Source: Nitrospirota bacterium (GTDB taxonomy: Bacteria > JACPQY01). From it: a DNA stretch of 64,000 nucleotides. Numbering within the stretch: the first letter of the stretch is position 1; each line of letters starts with the position of its first letter. Shown here one piece after another: positions 26,801 through 36,481 of the stretch. The notes under the pieces were generated by a model. The model searched no databases, had not been told where the DNA came from, and saw only the letters and a list, made by a program, of their open reading frames with translations. The stretch spans positions 72,085 through 136,084 of the forward strand of contig JACPAV010000024.1 in assembly GCA_016180645.1 (NCBI GenBank), in the 5' to 3' direction. The position numbers and the translations under genes were made by a program.

Positions 26801-28475
26801 GGGATGGAACAATTATGGAGAGATCGGCGATGGTTCCACGGTGGACAAGACGACGCCGATTGCGGTCTCATCACTGACCAACGCCGTTTCCCTCGCGGCC
26901 GGCGGCAATCACTCCTGCGGACTCGTATCGGACGGCACGGTTCGATGTTGGGGGTCCAACCTGTTCGGTCAGCTCGGGGATGGCACCACGGTCGACAGGT
27001 GGACCTCCGTGGCTGTCTCCACGCTCACCAACGTGGCGGCGGTTGCGGGCGGCATAGACCACACCTGTGGATTGCTTTCGGATGGGACCGTGAAGTGCTG
27101 GGGACTCAACGGCAATGGTCAGCTTGGAGATGGCACTTCGAACAATAGCTGGACGCCTGTCGCCGTGTCGAGCCTCACGGGGGCCGTGGCGGTTGCGGGT
27201 GGCAACAACTTTACGTGTTCACTCCATTCGGATGGCTGGGTGCGGTGCTGGGGAATCAATACTGCGGGCGGGCTGGGCGACGGGACCGTAACCGAGCGGT
27301 TCACTCCTGTTTCAGTGACCATGCCCGCGGGCCCCCTCGGGGCAAAGCTCCCGCGAGTCAGAGATACCGCCGCCACCGGCGCATCCGCACGCCCGTTCCG
27401 CAAAGGGCTTGATGGAGGCACCCTCCATATGTGCGCCCTGGTCTCGGAAGGGACCGTCCGGTGTTGGGGCGGCGGGAACGTCGGCCAGCTCGGCGATGGC
27501 GGCACGACCGTCGCCGCCGGAAGCCCCGTCGTTCCCTCTTCGCTCACCGGGGTGGTGGCGCTGGCGACCGGGACTACCCATTCCTGCGCCGTCACGAGCG
27601 ACGGCGGGGTCAAGTGCTGGGGCAACAACGGCACCGGCCAGGTCGGTGATGGAACGACAACGACTCGGCTCACTCCGGTGGCTGTGACCGGCCTCAGCAA
27701 TGCCGTCGCGATTGACGCCGGGAAAGCTCACACTTGCGCGCTGGCTGCGGAGGGTTCCGTGAAGTGCTGGGGCCTGAACTTTGCCGGCCAACTTGGCGAT
27801 GGGACCTCGTTGAGCAAGAACACGCCGGTGGCGGTCTCGACGCTGACCGGAGCGGTGGCGGTAGAAACCGGCGGCGGGTACGACGTGACCAGTGGTCACA
27901 CCTGCGCCCTGATATTCGATGGAACGGTGAATTGCTGGGGATATGGAGCGAGAGGTGCCCTGGGTAACGGCTCCGGCATCAACAAACACTCCCCTGTGGC
28001 CGTCTCATCCCTCACCAACGCCGTCTCGGTTATGGCCGGCGTCGAGCACAGTTGCGCCCTGCTCGCCGACGGTGCGGCACGATGCTGGGGGCGGGACAAC
28101 TACGGGCAACTCGGTGACGGCACAACCACCAATGCTTCTGTGCCCGTGGCGGTCACTTCCCTCACCAATGCCATTGCGATGGCTGGCGGTTACACCCACA
28201 CCTGCGCGCTGCTTTCGAACGGCGCGGTGAAGTGTTGGGGACGCAACAACAGCGGGCAGCTTGGTGATGGAACAACAACCGACAGTTTGATCCCCGTGAA
28301 CGTGACTTCACTCAGCTCGGTGGTCGCCCTTGGCGGTGGCGAGGAGTTCACCTGCGCCATGATCTCCGATGGCACGATCAAGTGCTGGGGAGAGAACAAC
28401 CTCGGCCAGATCGGTGACGGCGCCGATTCGCCTACGAACAAGAGCATTCCTACCCAAGTCCTCAACTTCCCGTAG
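23841..28475 (+). CDS. RCC1-repeat lipoprotein with Ig-like, MopE-like and FN3 domains
   Basis: The ATG at 23841 follows AGAGGAAG and gives about 1544 residues. A hydrophobic segment LICGLAFFLAIGFSGCG ends in a lipobox-like FSGC (an alternative ATG is at 23904). Next are a low-complexity region, a MopE-like motif CDGKDNDCDSEIDEG near residue 413, three or four repeats of a bacterial Ig-like domain (TSATFKFTS, GNTDPTP, WSVDTT), a fibronectin III-like domain, and 14 RCC1 repeats of the form HTCALLxDGTVKCWGxNxxGQLGDG. Fourteen blades suggest two seven-bladed propellers, split by an extra 20-residue linker between repeats 7 and 8. It is probably a cell-surface lipoprotein; ligand unknown. Residues 463-480 come from an inserted palindromic element. 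Confidence 0.85.
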   Translation: MIVPRFALKRWGTPRTLRYGRMQDSPWTGATALNGDWLYRILICGLAFFLAIGFSGCGLTGKAGRSESAKPPEAVDPGTLKVEAVLPLTVEQAAMLEAVNQGLRSGVRGAGKDAGVLADVLWDEQVVAEGVPAAVRGGVRGGVRGFGEPVGLPGAPARPNGNIPKSKKRQSSDSGDLGIEISAAVPRSILSPGLHALGIRIRVASRPEMVLASTLLRTEVGLGGGVPGTETIVERPVEPGEIQLPDADGDGVSTLMEIVVIQAEVGLEAALLMAADPASAPAPEQAEKVFLVLQKDLKPFLTKQGVPESYELPSPDLTPPDTAVVSREPSVESGQEVVAAFSCNEDFCAYRCSLTGPERFEARPCTSPFVLRLSKDGAYDLAVQAADGFGNADPTPARFSFVVLPTCVPSVEICDGKDNDCDSEIDEGNVCDTTPPETAISVQPSAVSNRTSAGFEFSCTDPVAAPFMGASLDAGVKPAPTCSFFCQLDIGTPSSCASPLTLSLLSDGSHTFSVHAVDTAGNKDPTPATFTWTVDTTPPDTAISDQPPAVSNQTSATFKFTSPDTAATFQCSTDNGTYSACVSPLVLSVSKDAGHTFAVRSIDPAGNTDPTPVSYAWSVDTTAPTVAISSQPSAISGSTTATFTFTCNDSSCTLECSLDTAAFAACTSPKSYTGLSGGSHTFQVQAKDAAGNTGPAASSTWTIDVTPPTFSGLVSATAVATYQINLAWSAATDNVSASSSLVYKICMSTTRGACGSSFVTSYTTSAGATSYSVSGLSTGTSYYFMVKAVDTVNNADANGTERSAMTWGTRIAQAVTNHFGQHACTLLSNGTARCWGDNVYGQLGDGSSVSMQTAPVAVTSLTGAVALSGARNHTCGLLADGSVRCWGKNDFGQLGDGSTVLRSVPTAVSSLTSAVQVAGGHFFSCGLVSGGSVRCWGSDQYGQLGDGSSNNSKSTPVAVSSLTNAIAVASGGYHTCALLPDGTVKCWGWNNYGEIGDGSTVDKTTPIAVSSLTNAVSLAAGGNHSCGLVSDGTVRCWGSNLFGQLGDGTTVDRWTSVAVSTLTNVAAVAGGIDHTCGLLSDGTVKCWGLNGNGQLGDGTSNNSWTPVAVSSLTGAVAVAGGNNFTCSLHSDGWVRCWGINTAGGLGDGTVTERFTPVSVTMPAGPLGAKLPRVRDTAATGASARPFRKGLDGGTLHMCALVSEGTVRCWGGGNVGQLGDGGTTVAAGSPVVPSSLTGVVALATGTTHSCAVTSDGGVKCWGNNGTGQVGDGTTTTRLTPVAVTGLSNAVAIDAGKAHTCALAAEGSVKCWGLNFAGQLGDGTSLSKNTPVAVSTLTGAVAVETGGGYDVTSGHTCALIFDGTVNCWGYGARGALGNGSGINKHSPVAVSSLTNAVSVMAGVEHSCALLADGAARCWGRDNYGQLGDGTTTNASVPVAVTSLTNAIAMAGGYTHTCALLSNGAVKCWGRNNSGQLGDGTTTDSLIPVNVTSLSSVVALGGGEEFTCAMISDGTIKCWGENNLGQIGDGADSPTNKSIPTQVLNFP
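25227..25280 (+). repeat. Palindromic element inserted in frame inside the RCC1 lipoprotein gene
   Basis: These 54 bases (18 codons) are nearly identical to the reverse complement of the intergenic element at 53741-53796 (about three differences over 56 bases). Two nested hairpins are visible: CGCACCCTTTATGGGTGCG and GCAGGC-GTAAA-GCCTGC. Removing the 18 codons restores CTDP-TCSFFCQLD, which has the same spacing as the paralogous domain's CNDSSCTLECSLD. Confidence 0.8.
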
Positions 28476-28597
28476 CACACCCCCGGCCATCTTGGTGGGG
28501 GGTGATCCGAAAGTGAATAATGGGTGACGGCGGTCATGAAAAAAAACTTGATGGGCGTCATTTCGGGGTAGGACCGGGTTGGGTACCGTGACGGTCC

Positions 28598-31500
28598 ATG
28601 AACGACCCGAAATCGGTTTCGAGTAGCCCTAATCTTGACAATAACGATCATAATAAGAGCGACGAATCACCCTCTCGAAGAACTTTTCTCCAATTGATGG
28701 CCGGCGCGGGCGGATCGCTCGCGTTCATGACGAAAGACGCGTGGGGAAGCGTGTTCACCTTCTTCGAACCGTTCGACACGCCGAATCCACTCGCGCAGTA
28801 CCCGAATCGCGGATGGGAATCGGTGTACCGCGATCTCCTTGCCTACGACAGCACGTTCAGTTTTCTCTGCGCCCCGAACGACACGCACAACTGCCTCCTC
28901 CGCGCCTACGTGAAGAACGGCGTCATCACGCGCCTCGGTCCCACCTACGGTTTCGGCAAGGCCGTGGACCTCTATGGAAACAAAGCATCGCACCGTTGGG
29001 AGCCGCGCTGCTGCCAGAAGGGACTCGCGCTCGTCCGCCGGTTTTACGGCGACCGCCGATGCAAATATCCGCTCGTGCGGGCCGGATTCCGGCAGTGGGT
29101 GATGGACGGATTCCCCCGCGATCCGGAAACCGGCCGAGTACCGTCCAAGTACGTCAATCGGGGGCGCGACGGCTGGCTCCGAGTGTCCTGGGATGAAGCG
29201 TTTCAATTCTCCGCGAAAGCGATGGCCAACATTGCGGAGACATACTCGGGAGAGCAAGGCGTGAAGCGGCTGAAGGCGCAGGGGTACGACGAGGCCATGG
29301 TCGAAGCCGTCGGTGGAGCGGGCGTGCAGACGATCAAGTTCCGCGGCGGAATGGCCGCCCTCGGGGCCACGCGCATTTTCGCGCAGTACCGTCTGGCCAA
29401 CAGCATGGCCCTCCTCGATGCCAAAATCCGAAACGTCGGTCCCGACAAGGCGATCGGCGCGCGCGGGTGGGACAACTACTCGTGGCATACGGATCTCCCG
29501 CCGGGCCATCCCATGGTGACCGGCCAGCAGACGGTGGACTGGGACCTCGTGTGCGTGGAGAACGCGAAGCTCGTCATCGCCTGGGGAATGAATTGGATCG
29601 CCACCAAAATGCCGGACGCCCACTGGTTGACCGAGGCTCGCCTCAAGGGAACCAAAACCGTGGTGATCGCGTGCGAATACAGCGCCACGGCGAACAAGGC
29701 GGATGCCGCACTTGTCGTTCGTCCCGGCACCACTCCCGCTCTGGCCCTCGGACTGGCCGGCGTAATCCTCAAAGAGAAGTTGCACGACGAGGAGTACATT
29801 CGCCGCTACACCGACCTTCCGTTCCTCGTCCGCATGGACAACCTGAAACTCCTCCGCGCGGCGGAAGTCTGGCCGGATCGGAAAGCGTCGACGCTCCGGA
29901 ACTACGTGTCCGTCGAGGCCTCGGGCGCGAAGTCGCCTCCGAATCACCTTCAGCCCACTCCGATCGTCCCCGAAGCCCTCCGGAACGAATGGGGCGATTA
30001 CGTCGTATGGGACGAGACGGCCAAGGGGCCGAAGGCCGTCAGCCGGGACGAATACGGAAAGAAAGCGGCCGCGCTCAAGCCGGCCGTGTCGGGAGCGTTC
30101 ACGGTGAAACTGGCGTCCGGGGAAAGCGTGGCGGTGAGAACGGTATTCGATCTCCTGTCCGAGTATGTCGAGAAGAACTTCAACGTGGAGCAGACGAGCG
30201 AAATCACCTGGGCGCCGAAGGAGGGGATCGAATGGCTGGCGCGGGAGATCGCGAAGAACAAGGCCGCCACGCTGTTCGCCGTGGGCATGGGCCCGAACCA
30301 GTTTTTCAACAATGATCTCAAGGACCGCGCGATCTTCTTCCTCGCCGCCCTCACGCGGAACATCGGGCTCATCGGCGCGAACGTGGGCAGTTTCGCGGGC
30401 AACTATCGCGCCGCCTTCTTCAACGGCCTGCCGCAGTTCATCGCGGAGAACCCCTTCGACCTGGAGCTGGACGGCGCCAAGCCATCCCGCCCCAAAGGCT
30501 ACTCGAAAGCCGAATCGGTCCATTACTTCAACGACAGCGAGCACGTCCTCCGCGCGGGCAAGACGCTGATTACGGGGAAGAGCCACATTCCTACGCCCAC
30601 CAAGGCGATCCACGTCACGAACAGCAACTCCCTCATCGGCAATGCAAAGGGACACTACGAATCGGTGATCAACGTGTTCCCGCGCGTGGAGTTCATCGCC
30701 GTGAACGAGTGGTGGTGGACGGCCTCCTGCGAGTACGCCGACGTCGTCTTCCCCGTCGATTCCTGGGCGGAGTTCAAATATCCGGACCTCACCATTTCCG
30801 TGACCAATCCGTTCCTCTACGTTTATCCCCGGTCGCCGCTCCCGCGAATTTTCAACACGCGATCCGATCTGGAAGTGGCCGCCGGACTCTCGAATGCGAT
30901 GGCGGACGTGACGGGCGATTCGCGGTTCCGCGACATGTGGAAGTTCGTGAACGAGGGCACCGCGGAGCCGTACCTCCAACGCGTGCTCGATCACAGCAGC
31001 GCCACGCGCGGATACAAGATGAACGACATCGAAAAGAAAGCGCAGGAGGGCGTCCCATCGATTCTCCTGAGCCGCACGTATCCGAAAGCCGCCGGATGGG
31101 AGCAGTCGAACGAAGACAAGCCTTGGTACACGAAATCCGGCCGGCTGGAGTTTTATCGCGACGAACCGGAATTCATCGACAGCGGCGAGAACATGCTGGT
31201 CTACCGGGAGCCGGTGGATTCCACCTTCTACGAGCCGAACGTCATCGTGTCGGCGCCGCACCCGGCCCTCAAGCCGAAATCCCCGGAGGATTATGGCGTG
31301 AATCGCGCCGAGTTATCCGGCGACAAACGCCAAACCCGCCACGTGGTCAAGCCCTGGAGCGACGTCAAGAACACGCAGCATCCGCTTATGAAGGAAGGGC
31401 ACCGGTTCATCTATCACACCCCCAAGTATCGTCACGGCGCACACACAACGCCGGTGGATACGGACGTCGTGGCCGTGTGGTTCGGCCCGTTCGGGGACGT

Positions 31501-32125
31501 GTACCGGCACGACAAGCGCAAGCCGTTCGTGGTCGAGTCGTTCGTCGACATCAATCCGCTCGACGGCAAGGAACTGGGAATTGAGGATGGGGATTACGTG
31601 TGGATCGACGCGGACCCGGCGGACCGGCCCTATCGCGGTTGGAAGAAGGGTACCGAGGAATACAAGTTGGCGCGGCTCCTGTTGCGTGCGCGGTACTATC
31701 CCGGTACACCGCGCGGCGTGGCGCGAACCTGGCACAACATGTTTGGATCGACCTACCAGAGCGTGAAGGGGCACGAGACGAATCCGACGGGCTTGGCGAA
31801 GGGTCCGGAGACGGGCTACCAGTCCATCTACCGGTACGGCAGCCACCAGAGCTGCACGCGCGGCTGGCTCAAGCCGACGTGGATGACCGACTCGCTCGTG
31901 CGAAAGGATCTCCTGGGCCAGAAAATCGGGAAGGGTTTCATGCCGGACGTCCACTGCCCCACCGGCGCGCCGCGTGAAAGTTTCGTCAAGATCACCAAGG
32001 CCGAGGACGGTGGGTACGGAGGCGAAAAACTCTGGAAGCCTGCGAAGGACGGGTTCCGGCCCGGATATGAGAATGATTCCATGAAATCCTTCTTGCAGGG
32101 CGGTTTCGTCAAGGTGAAGGCGTAG
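28598..32125 (+). CDS. Type II DMSO reductase-family molybdoenzyme, alpha subunit (NxrA-like)
   Basis: The 1175-residue protein begins with a Tat signal ([16 protein letters not shown], Arg27-Arg28), so export to the periplasm is expected. A Cys/His cluster CAPNDTHNC (91-99) and Cys138/139 is the likely FS0 iron-sulfur site in the form seen in nitrite oxidoreductase-like enzymes. Asp292 in [15 protein letters not shown] is the expected molybdenum ligand. The stretch [19 protein letters not shown] with [18 protein letters not shown] closely resembles NxrA of the Nitrospira/anammox type. Family members include nitrate reductase, nitrite oxidoreductase, ethylbenzene, dimethylsulfide, selenate and chlorate enzymes. 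The operon then encodes beta, gamma and chaperone. The substrate cannot be assigned from sequence; oxidation or reduction of N oxides is my first guess. Confidence 0.9.
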   Translation: MNDPKSVSSSPNLDNNDHNKSDESPSRRTFLQLMAGAGGSLAFMTKDAWGSVFTFFEPFDTPNPLAQYPNRGWESVYRDLLAYDSTFSFLCAPNDTHNCLLRAYVKNGVITRLGPTYGFGKAVDLYGNKASHRWEPRCCQKGLALVRRFYGDRRCKYPLVRAGFRQWVMDGFPRDPETGRVPSKYVNRGRDGWLRVSWDEAFQFSAKAMANIAETYSGEQGVKRLKAQGYDEAMVEAVGGAGVQTIKFRGGMAALGATRIFAQYRLANSMALLDAKIRNVGPDKAIGARGWDNYSWHTDLPPGHPMVTGQQTVDWDLVCVENAKLVIAWGMNWIATKMPDAHWLTEARLKGTKTVVIACEYSATANKADAALVVRPGTTPALALGLAGVILKEKLHDEEYIRRYTDLPFLVRMDNLKLLRAAEVWPDRKASTLRNYVSVEASGAKSPPNHLQPTPIVPEALRNEWGDYVVWDETAKGPKAVSRDEYGKKAAALKPAVSGAFTVKLASGESVAVRTVFDLLSEYVEKNFNVEQTSEITWAPKEGIEWLAREIAKNKAATLFAVGMGPNQFFNNDLKDRAIFFLAALTRNIGLIGANVGSFAGNYRAAFFNGLPQFIAENPFDLELDGAKPSRPKGYSKAESVHYFNDSEHVLRAGKTLITGKSHIPTPTKAIHVTNSNSLIGNAKGHYESVINVFPRVEFIAVNEWWWTASCEYADVVFPVDSWAEFKYPDLTISVTNPFLYVYPRSPLPRIFNTRSDLEVAAGLSNAMADVTGDSRFRDMWKFVNEGTAEPYLQRVLDHSSATRGYKMNDIEKKAQEGVPSILLSRTYPKAAGWEQSNEDKPWYTKSGRLEFYRDEPEFIDSGENMLVYREPVDSTFYEPNVIVSAPHPALKPKSPEDYGVNRAELSGDKRQTRHVVKPWSDVKNTQHPLMKEGHRFIYHTPKYRHGAHTTPVDTDVVAVWFGPFGDVYRHDKRKPFVVESFVDINPLDGKELGIEDGDYVWIDADPADRPYRGWKKGTEEYKLARLLLRARYYPGTPRGVARTWHNMFGSTYQSVKGHETNPTGLAKGPETGYQSIYRYGSHQSCTRGWLKPTWMTDSLVRKDLLGQKIGKGFMPDVHCPTGAPRESFVKITKAEDGGYGGEKLWKPAKDGFRPGYENDSMKSFLQGGFVKVKA

Positions 32126-32133
32126 GCGAAGCG

Positions 32134-33261
32134 ATGCCGAAGGTGAAGAATTGGCAGATTCGGCGCGAGATGGAGTACCCCTACGAGGAGTCGCGCCCCA
32201 AGAAGCAGGTCGCCTACATTTTCGATACCAACAAGTGCATCGAGTGCCAGACGTGCTCCATTGCCTGCAAGACGACGTGGACCTCCGGGAAGGGCCAGGA
32301 GTACATGTTCTGGAACAACGTCGAGACGAAGCCGTACGGGTTTTATCCGCTCGGGTGGGATGTCAAAATCCTGGAGAAGCTCGGTCCGCAGGAGTGGAAC
32401 GGCGGCGCTTACGCAGGGAAAACGGTTTTCGAAGCGGCGGCCCCCGGCGAACGCGTGTTGGGATATCAGCCGCAAGAGGAGGACTACGCCTCACCGAACG
32501 TCGGCGAAGACGATGTATCCGCGGTCGTCGAAAAGGGCGCGTTCTTTCAGGGGATCCACAAGACGTGGATGTTCTACCTCGCGCGGATCTGCAATCACTG
32601 CACGTATCCCGCGTGCTTGGCGTCGTGCCCGCGGAAGGCGATCTACAAGCGTCCGGAGGACGGCGTGGTATTGATCGATCAGTCGCGGTGCCGCGGCTAC
32701 CGTGAGTGCGTGAAAGCCTGCCCGTACAAGAAAGTGTTTTTCAATCTCATGACACGGGTCTCGGAGAAGTGCATCGCCTGTTACCCGCTTCTGGAACAGG
32801 GGAAGCAGCCGCGATGCGTGGAAACGTGCATCGGGAAGATCCGACTCCAAGGCTGGCTCAGCAAGCCGGGCGAGGAGAAGAAGGACAATCCGATCGACTA
32901 TCTCGTTCGCATCAAGAAAATCGCCGTGCCGCTTTATCCTCAGTATGGATTGGAGCCGAACGTCTACTACATTCCACCGATCCACGTTCCGCGCGAATTC
33001 CTGCTCCAGATGTTCGGACCGGCGTTGGACCCGGCGGTCGCGGCCTATCGCGCCGCGAAGGACGACAAAGATCTGCTCGCGGCGCTCCTCTTGTTCGGAT
33101 CATCGGACCAGACCTTGGGATCGTTCCGGCGCGAGGGAGAGATGGCGGTGGGACTCAACACGAACGGTCAGGAGGTGGTGCGTGTTCCTCTCAAGGAACC
33201 GGTCTACATCCGCCCGTATTTCGACAAGGAAAACAATGTCTACCGGCACAATATTTCGTAA
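32134..33261 (+). CDS. Type II DMSO reductase-family iron-sulfur beta subunit (NxrB/NarH-like)
   Basis: The 375-residue electron-transfer subunit starts eight bases after the alpha stop. Four cysteine clusters are visible: [49 protein letters not shown] and CIACYPLL with [10 protein letters not shown]. These fit four Fe-S clusters; in NarH-like proteins the third motif (CRGWRxC type) marks a [3Fe-4S] site, and Tyr stands here in place of Trp. It lacks its own signal and would be exported together with the Tat-bearing alpha subunit, passing electrons between the molybdenum site and the gamma haem. Length is normal for the family. Confidence 0.92.
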   Translation: MPKVKNWQIRREMEYPYEESRPKKQVAYIFDTNKCIECQTCSIACKTTWTSGKGQEYMFWNNVETKPYGFYPLGWDVKILEKLGPQEWNGGAYAGKTVFEAAAPGERVLGYQPQEEDYASPNVGEDDVSAVVEKGAFFQGIHKTWMFYLARICNHCTYPACLASCPRKAIYKRPEDGVVLIDQSRCRGYRECVKACPYKKVFFNLMTRVSEKCIACYPLLEQGKQPRCVETCIGKIRLQGWLSKPGEEKKDNPIDYLVRIKKIAVPLYPQYGLEPNVYYIPPIHVPREFLLQMFGPALDPAVAAYRAAKDDKDLLAALLLFGSSDQTLGSFRREGEMAVGLNTNGQEVVRVPLKEPVYIRPYFDKENNVYRHNIS

Positions 33262-34138
33262 CGTCGCAGGGACGATCCTCGCGTTGTTCATGGTGGCGCC
33301 CGCGCCGATGGCGGGCGATTTCGAGGTGGAATCGAAGAACATTGGACCCAAGCCCGTTCCGTCCGGTCCGGCCGACGACGCATGGGGTTCGGCGCCGGAA
33401 ACAGAGCTTGCGCTTCTGCCGCAGAACATGATCGCGCCCTCGCTGATCGAACTCACCATCCCGTCGCTGAAAGTCCGCAGCCTCCATAACGAGACGGACA
33501 TCGCCATCCGCCTGCAGTGGCCTGACAGGACGCGTGACAGCATCCAGGACATCGGCCGTTTCTCGGATGGTTGCGCGATCGAATTCCCGATCGGCCCGGC
33601 GGACCCTTCGCCGTTCATGGGTCACGCGTCGCCCGGTCCGGGCCAGCCGGCAGGCCGCGTTCACATCGTTCACTGGAAAGCCACGTGGCAGGATGACATG
33701 GACCTCGGATTTCAGGGGGTTGCGAAGATCTATCCGAACGGATGGTGGGACGTTTACCCCTTTCTGAACGGCGCGTATCCGTTCCTGACGGAGGACAGCC
33801 TGACGGGCCGACAGACCATGAACTACTCGCCCGGAACGTACGTCGGCAATCCGGTCTCCCTGATGAAGCGAAAGGTGCCGGTCGAGGAGTTGATCGCGGA
33901 AGGGTTCGGGACGCTTACCACACAGCCGCGGCAGGACGCGTCCGGCCGGGGCGAGTGGAAGAGTGGTGCGTGGACGGTCGTTCTCATCCGCCCTCTTGTG
34001 TCGAAGGACGCGATGGACAGCGTCCTTCCCTTTGACGGCGAATCGAAAATCGCGTTTGCGCTGTGGAACGGATCCGATGAGGACCGCGGCGCGCGCAAGC
34101 ACTACTTCCCATGGATTCCACTCAAGATTCAGAAGTAG
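33236..34138 (+). CDS. Ethylbenzene dehydrogenase-related haem b gamma subunit
   Basis: The start at 33236 (ATG preceded by AAGGA) overlaps the beta gene by 26 bases and gives 300 residues with a cleavable signal peptide ([21 protein letters not shown]). The mature part has the beta-rich layout of EbdC/DdhC/ClrC-type subunits: [45 protein letters not shown], and the C-terminal [17 protein letters not shown] with RKHYFPW. Family members bind one haem b through Met and Lys and hand electrons to soluble periplasmic carriers. This places the complex in the soluble periplasmic group rather than the NarI membrane group. Confidence 0.88.
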   Translation: MSTGTIFRNVAGTILALFMVAPAPMAGDFEVESKNIGPKPVPSGPADDAWGSAPETELALLPQNMIAPSLIELTIPSLKVRSLHNETDIAIRLQWPDRTRDSIQDIGRFSDGCAIEFPIGPADPSPFMGHASPGPGQPAGRVHIVHWKATWQDDMDLGFQGVAKIYPNGWWDVYPFLNGAYPFLTEDSLTGRQTMNYSPGTYVGNPVSLMKRKVPVEELIAEGFGTLTTQPRQDASGRGEWKSGAWTVVLIRPLVSKDAMDSVLPFDGESKIAFALWNGSDEDRGARKHYFPWIPLKIQK

Positions 34139-34863
34139 GCCGGCCTGCGGTCGGCGGCATCGGTCCGGTCGGCCATGACGAGGTTAACCGCTGGATCGTT
34201 TGCGCCGATGTGTATCGCTTCCTGGCGGGGTGCTTCCGCTATCCCGAGACGGATGTGATGGCGACGAATCTTTCAGTGCTGGCGCTGGGGCTGGAGAAAA
34301 TACAGACCGTTCCCAAATCCGTCCGAGCCCACATGCATCGGATGGCCGGCCTGCTGAATGGGGTGGGGGGACAGGATCTCCGTATCGAGCACGAACGCTT
34401 GTTCGGGACAAACCCGCTTTGTTCACCCTATGAGACTTCGTATTGCCCGGCGCGGAAGGAACGGATCCTTGGAGATTTGGCGGGCTTCTATCGGGCGTTC
34501 GGACTCCTGCCGGTCGCGGCTCGACCCGACATGCCGGATCACATTTGTGCGGAGATGGAGTTCATGTCAGTCGTCCTCCTCAAGGCGGCGTATGGATTGC
34601 GCCGAGGCGCCCGCGAAATGTCGGAAGTGTGCTTGAACGCCCACCAATCCTTCCTCGCCGATCACGTCGGCCGCTGGTACGCGGCCTTTGCGGATGCAGC
34701 GGAGGAACGGACGGACCTGGACGTATTCCGGAGCACAGCCGATCTGCTTCGTGAGTGGGTCGAGACCGATCTTCGCCTCTCCCACGTGAGCGCTACCTCC
34801 TACTCAGCCTCCCCTACCATCCCCTTCGGCGATTCCTCCCCCGCCTGCCCGATCGTTTCCTGA
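34111..34863 (+). CDS. TorD/DmsD-family molybdoenzyme maturation chaperone
   Basis: The 250-residue protein overlaps the gamma gene by 28 bases and ends the operon. It shows the TorD-family signatures: YRFLAGCFRYPE near the N-terminus, EHERLFGTNPLCSPYETSY, LAGFYRAFGL and DHICAEMEFM. Such chaperones bind the Tat signal of the catalytic subunit and hold it until molybdenum cofactor insertion. The last 20 residues, after TDLRLSHVS, are Ser/Pro rich and end CPIVS, an uncommon tail. Confidence 0.88.
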   Translation: MDSTQDSEVGRPAVGGIGPVGHDEVNRWIVCADVYRFLAGCFRYPETDVMATNLSVLALGLEKIQTVPKSVRAHMHRMAGLLNGVGGQDLRIEHERLFGTNPLCSPYETSYCPARKERILGDLAGFYRAFGLLPVAARPDMPDHICAEMEFMSVVLLKAAYGLRRGAREMSEVCLNAHQSFLADHVGRWYAAFADAAEERTDLDVFRSTADLLREWVETDLRLSHVSATSYSASPTIPFGDSSPACPIVS

Positions 34864-35180
34864 GCCGACCGGAGAATATTCACTTGAGATCCCATCCCGT
34901 AGCTTGGACAGAATGCGCGAACCACGGGGCCACGGCTCTGGAGAACTTCGGGCTCGACGCAGATCCTTGGAATCGAACCCTGAAACCCATTGTAGCCATT
35001 GTCGGCGGTCACCTGACGGGTAGATAGTCCTGACGAGGGCGTGGCTTGCGGGGCATGGCAGAGAGGATGCAGGCTGAAGCCCCATGCCAAGGAGGGTATG
35101 GGGCCATGATATGTTGCCGTGCCATGGAGGGCATGGCATGGAACATGGCCTGCGGCTACCAACCAGGGAGGGGGGAGCGG
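34864..35180. other. Intergenic region with palindromic DNA
   Basis: No gene is visible. The right half (35070-35165) is a run of short inverted repeats such as TGCCATG-GAGGG-CATGGCA, and contains fragments of the GCAGGCTGAAGCC / GGCCTGCGGCTACC family. It separates the molybdoenzyme operon from the convergent ABC-PilZ gene and may fold as a transcription stop, but no T-run is present. Confidence 0.5.
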
Positions 35181-36284
35181 TCAGGAGGAGTGGTTGAGGG
35201 TGTCCAGGTGGGCGAGGAGGCGGTCGCGGGCGTGTTCTGAGACTTCCACGAACTGGCCGCGGACTTGAAAACCGCGGTCTTCCAAAGCCGTCAGCCCCAA
35301 AACGCGGCAGAGCAGGGGCACCGGCTGATCCTGCAAAGAGAGCGAGAGCGCCATGAGATCGCCCTCCTCGAGAGGCGAAGGCGTGAATGCGAGAAGACCG
35401 TCCGTGCTCAGATTGATCATGTCGGCCTTTTCCAAGGGGAACAGGTCGTCCTTCATGATCCGTTCGACCGAGGCCCGATCGCTCCGGCTGAACGGGATGC
35501 GCTTGAACGAGAACGCGCCGTTGGCATCGAGCCTGACGAACCGCAGCTTCTCCATGACGCCCTTTGGAGGGGACTTCGGCTCAATGTTCAGACCGTCGCG
35601 GGACACCGCGGCATCCTGGATTCGACCGTCGCGAAGCTGAAGCACGCGCCGGGCGTGGAACGCGACGCTCTGATCGTGCGTCACCACGATCACCGTCACC
35701 CCGTGCTCCTGGTTGGCGGAGACCAGGGCTTCGAGTACTTTTTCGGCGGAGGAGGTATCGAGGTTCCCCGTCGGTTCGTCGGCCAGAATCACCTCGGGCG
35801 AATTGGACAACGCGCGGGCGATCGCCACCCTCTGACGTTCTCCGCCCGAGAGTTGATGGGGACGAAAATGGAGCCGTTCATGGAGGCCGAATTCATCGAG
35901 GAGAGAGACGGCGCGATGCGACCGCTCGGCAACGTCCACTTCGGTCGCCATCATGGGAATTTGCACGTTTTCCAGAGCGGTAAGCGTGGGGATCAGGTGA
36001 AAAGCCTGGAAAACGAAACCGATCTTGCGGGACCGGAAGTCGGCGAGATCGGTCTGGCTGAACAGGGTGCGTCCCTCGAACAGAATCTCCCCGGCTTCGG
36101 GTGGCTCCAGCGCGCCCAGGATGCTCAGGAGAGTGGATTTCCCGCTTCCGCTCGGTCCCATGATGGCCATGAACTCGCCGCTCTCCACGGTGAGGTTGAC
36201 GTCGCGGAGAGCCTGCACGCGGCCTCCCTCGAAGGATTTTGAGACGTTCTTCGCGATGATGATGGGTTGTTTCTTCGTTCCCAT
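35181..36284 (-). CDS. LolD/MacB-type ABC ATPase with a PilZ-like C-terminal domain
   Basis: The ATG at 36284 is chosen because a TATAAT lies nine bases upstream and the upstream frame runs into a palindromic repeat. The product has 367 residues. Residues 1-230 are an ABC ATPase of the LolD/MacB/FtsE type: GPSGSGKS (43-50), LSGGE (145-149), VILADE (165-170), GNLDT D-loop. Residues about 245-367 resemble PilZ: NLSTDGLLAFT (NxSxxG at 291-296), LEEGDLMALSLSLQ, CRVLGL, GFQVRGQFVEVSEHARDRLLAHL. The upstream arginine motif is atypical (RIPFSR, not RxxxR), so c-di-GMP binding is uncertain. No permease is adjacent. It diverges from an EAL-domain gene. Confidence 0.82.
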   Translation of the reverse strand: MGTKKQPIIIAKNVSKSFEGGRVQALRDVNLTVESGEFMAIMGPSGSGKSTLLSILGALEPPEAGEILFEGRTLFSQTDLADFRSRKIGFVFQAFHLIPTLTALENVQIPMMATEVDVAERSHRAVSLLDEFGLHERLHFRPHQLSGGERQRVAIARALSNSPEVILADEPTGNLDTSSAEKVLEALVSANQEHGVTVIVVTHDQSVAFHARRVLQLRDGRIQDAAVSRDGLNIEPKSPPKGVMEKLRFVRLDANGAFSFKRIPFSRSDRASVERIMKDDLFPLEKADMINLSTDGLLAFTPSPLEEGDLMALSLSLQDQPVPLLCRVLGLTALEDRGFQVRGQFVEVSEHARDRLLAHLDTLNHSS

Positions 36285-36351
36285 GGAAGGGGGATTATAC
36301 TCCGGTTGGCGTTGAATGGGGCGGGAAAGGCTTGGGTCCGAGTCGTGTCCG

Positions 36352-36406
36352 GTAGGCGCACCCTTCATGGGTGCGTCTTGGGACGCGGGCTGAAGCCCGC
36401 GGCTAC
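36352..36406. repeat. Complete palindromic repeat (GTAGGCGCACCC family)
   Basis: The 55-bp unit contains GCGCACCCTTCATGGGTGCG and GGGCTGAAGCCC hairpins bounded by GTAGG and GGCTAC. It has the same architecture as the 53741 copy with the two hairpins swapped, and lies in the divergent promoter region. Confidence 0.7.
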
Positions 36407-36481
36407 CCCGAGCGAATCGAGGTATTCACGCTGAGCGGCCAGCTTAATTGCCGCAACGTGATGCCGCAATGTAGCGTCAAT

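Noticed and set aside
28667-31261. Long open frame of 864 codons on the minus strand across the molybdoenzyme alpha gene
   Set aside because: It is antisense to a gene with clear family motifs on the plus strand, and its translation is Arg/His-rich with no recognisable domain. High GC codon bias leaves the opposite frame open.
28598-32125. Calling the alpha subunit NarG (respiratory nitrate reductase)
   Set aside because: The Tat signal, NxrA-type Cys/His cluster and EbdC-type gamma subunit without NarI point to the periplasmic group; a substrate-specific name is not supportable.
36285-36368. Upstream start of the ABC-PilZ gene at 36368
   Set aside because: The first codons would come from a palindromic repeat and precede the TATAAT box; the ATG at 36284 gives a typical ABC N-terminus.
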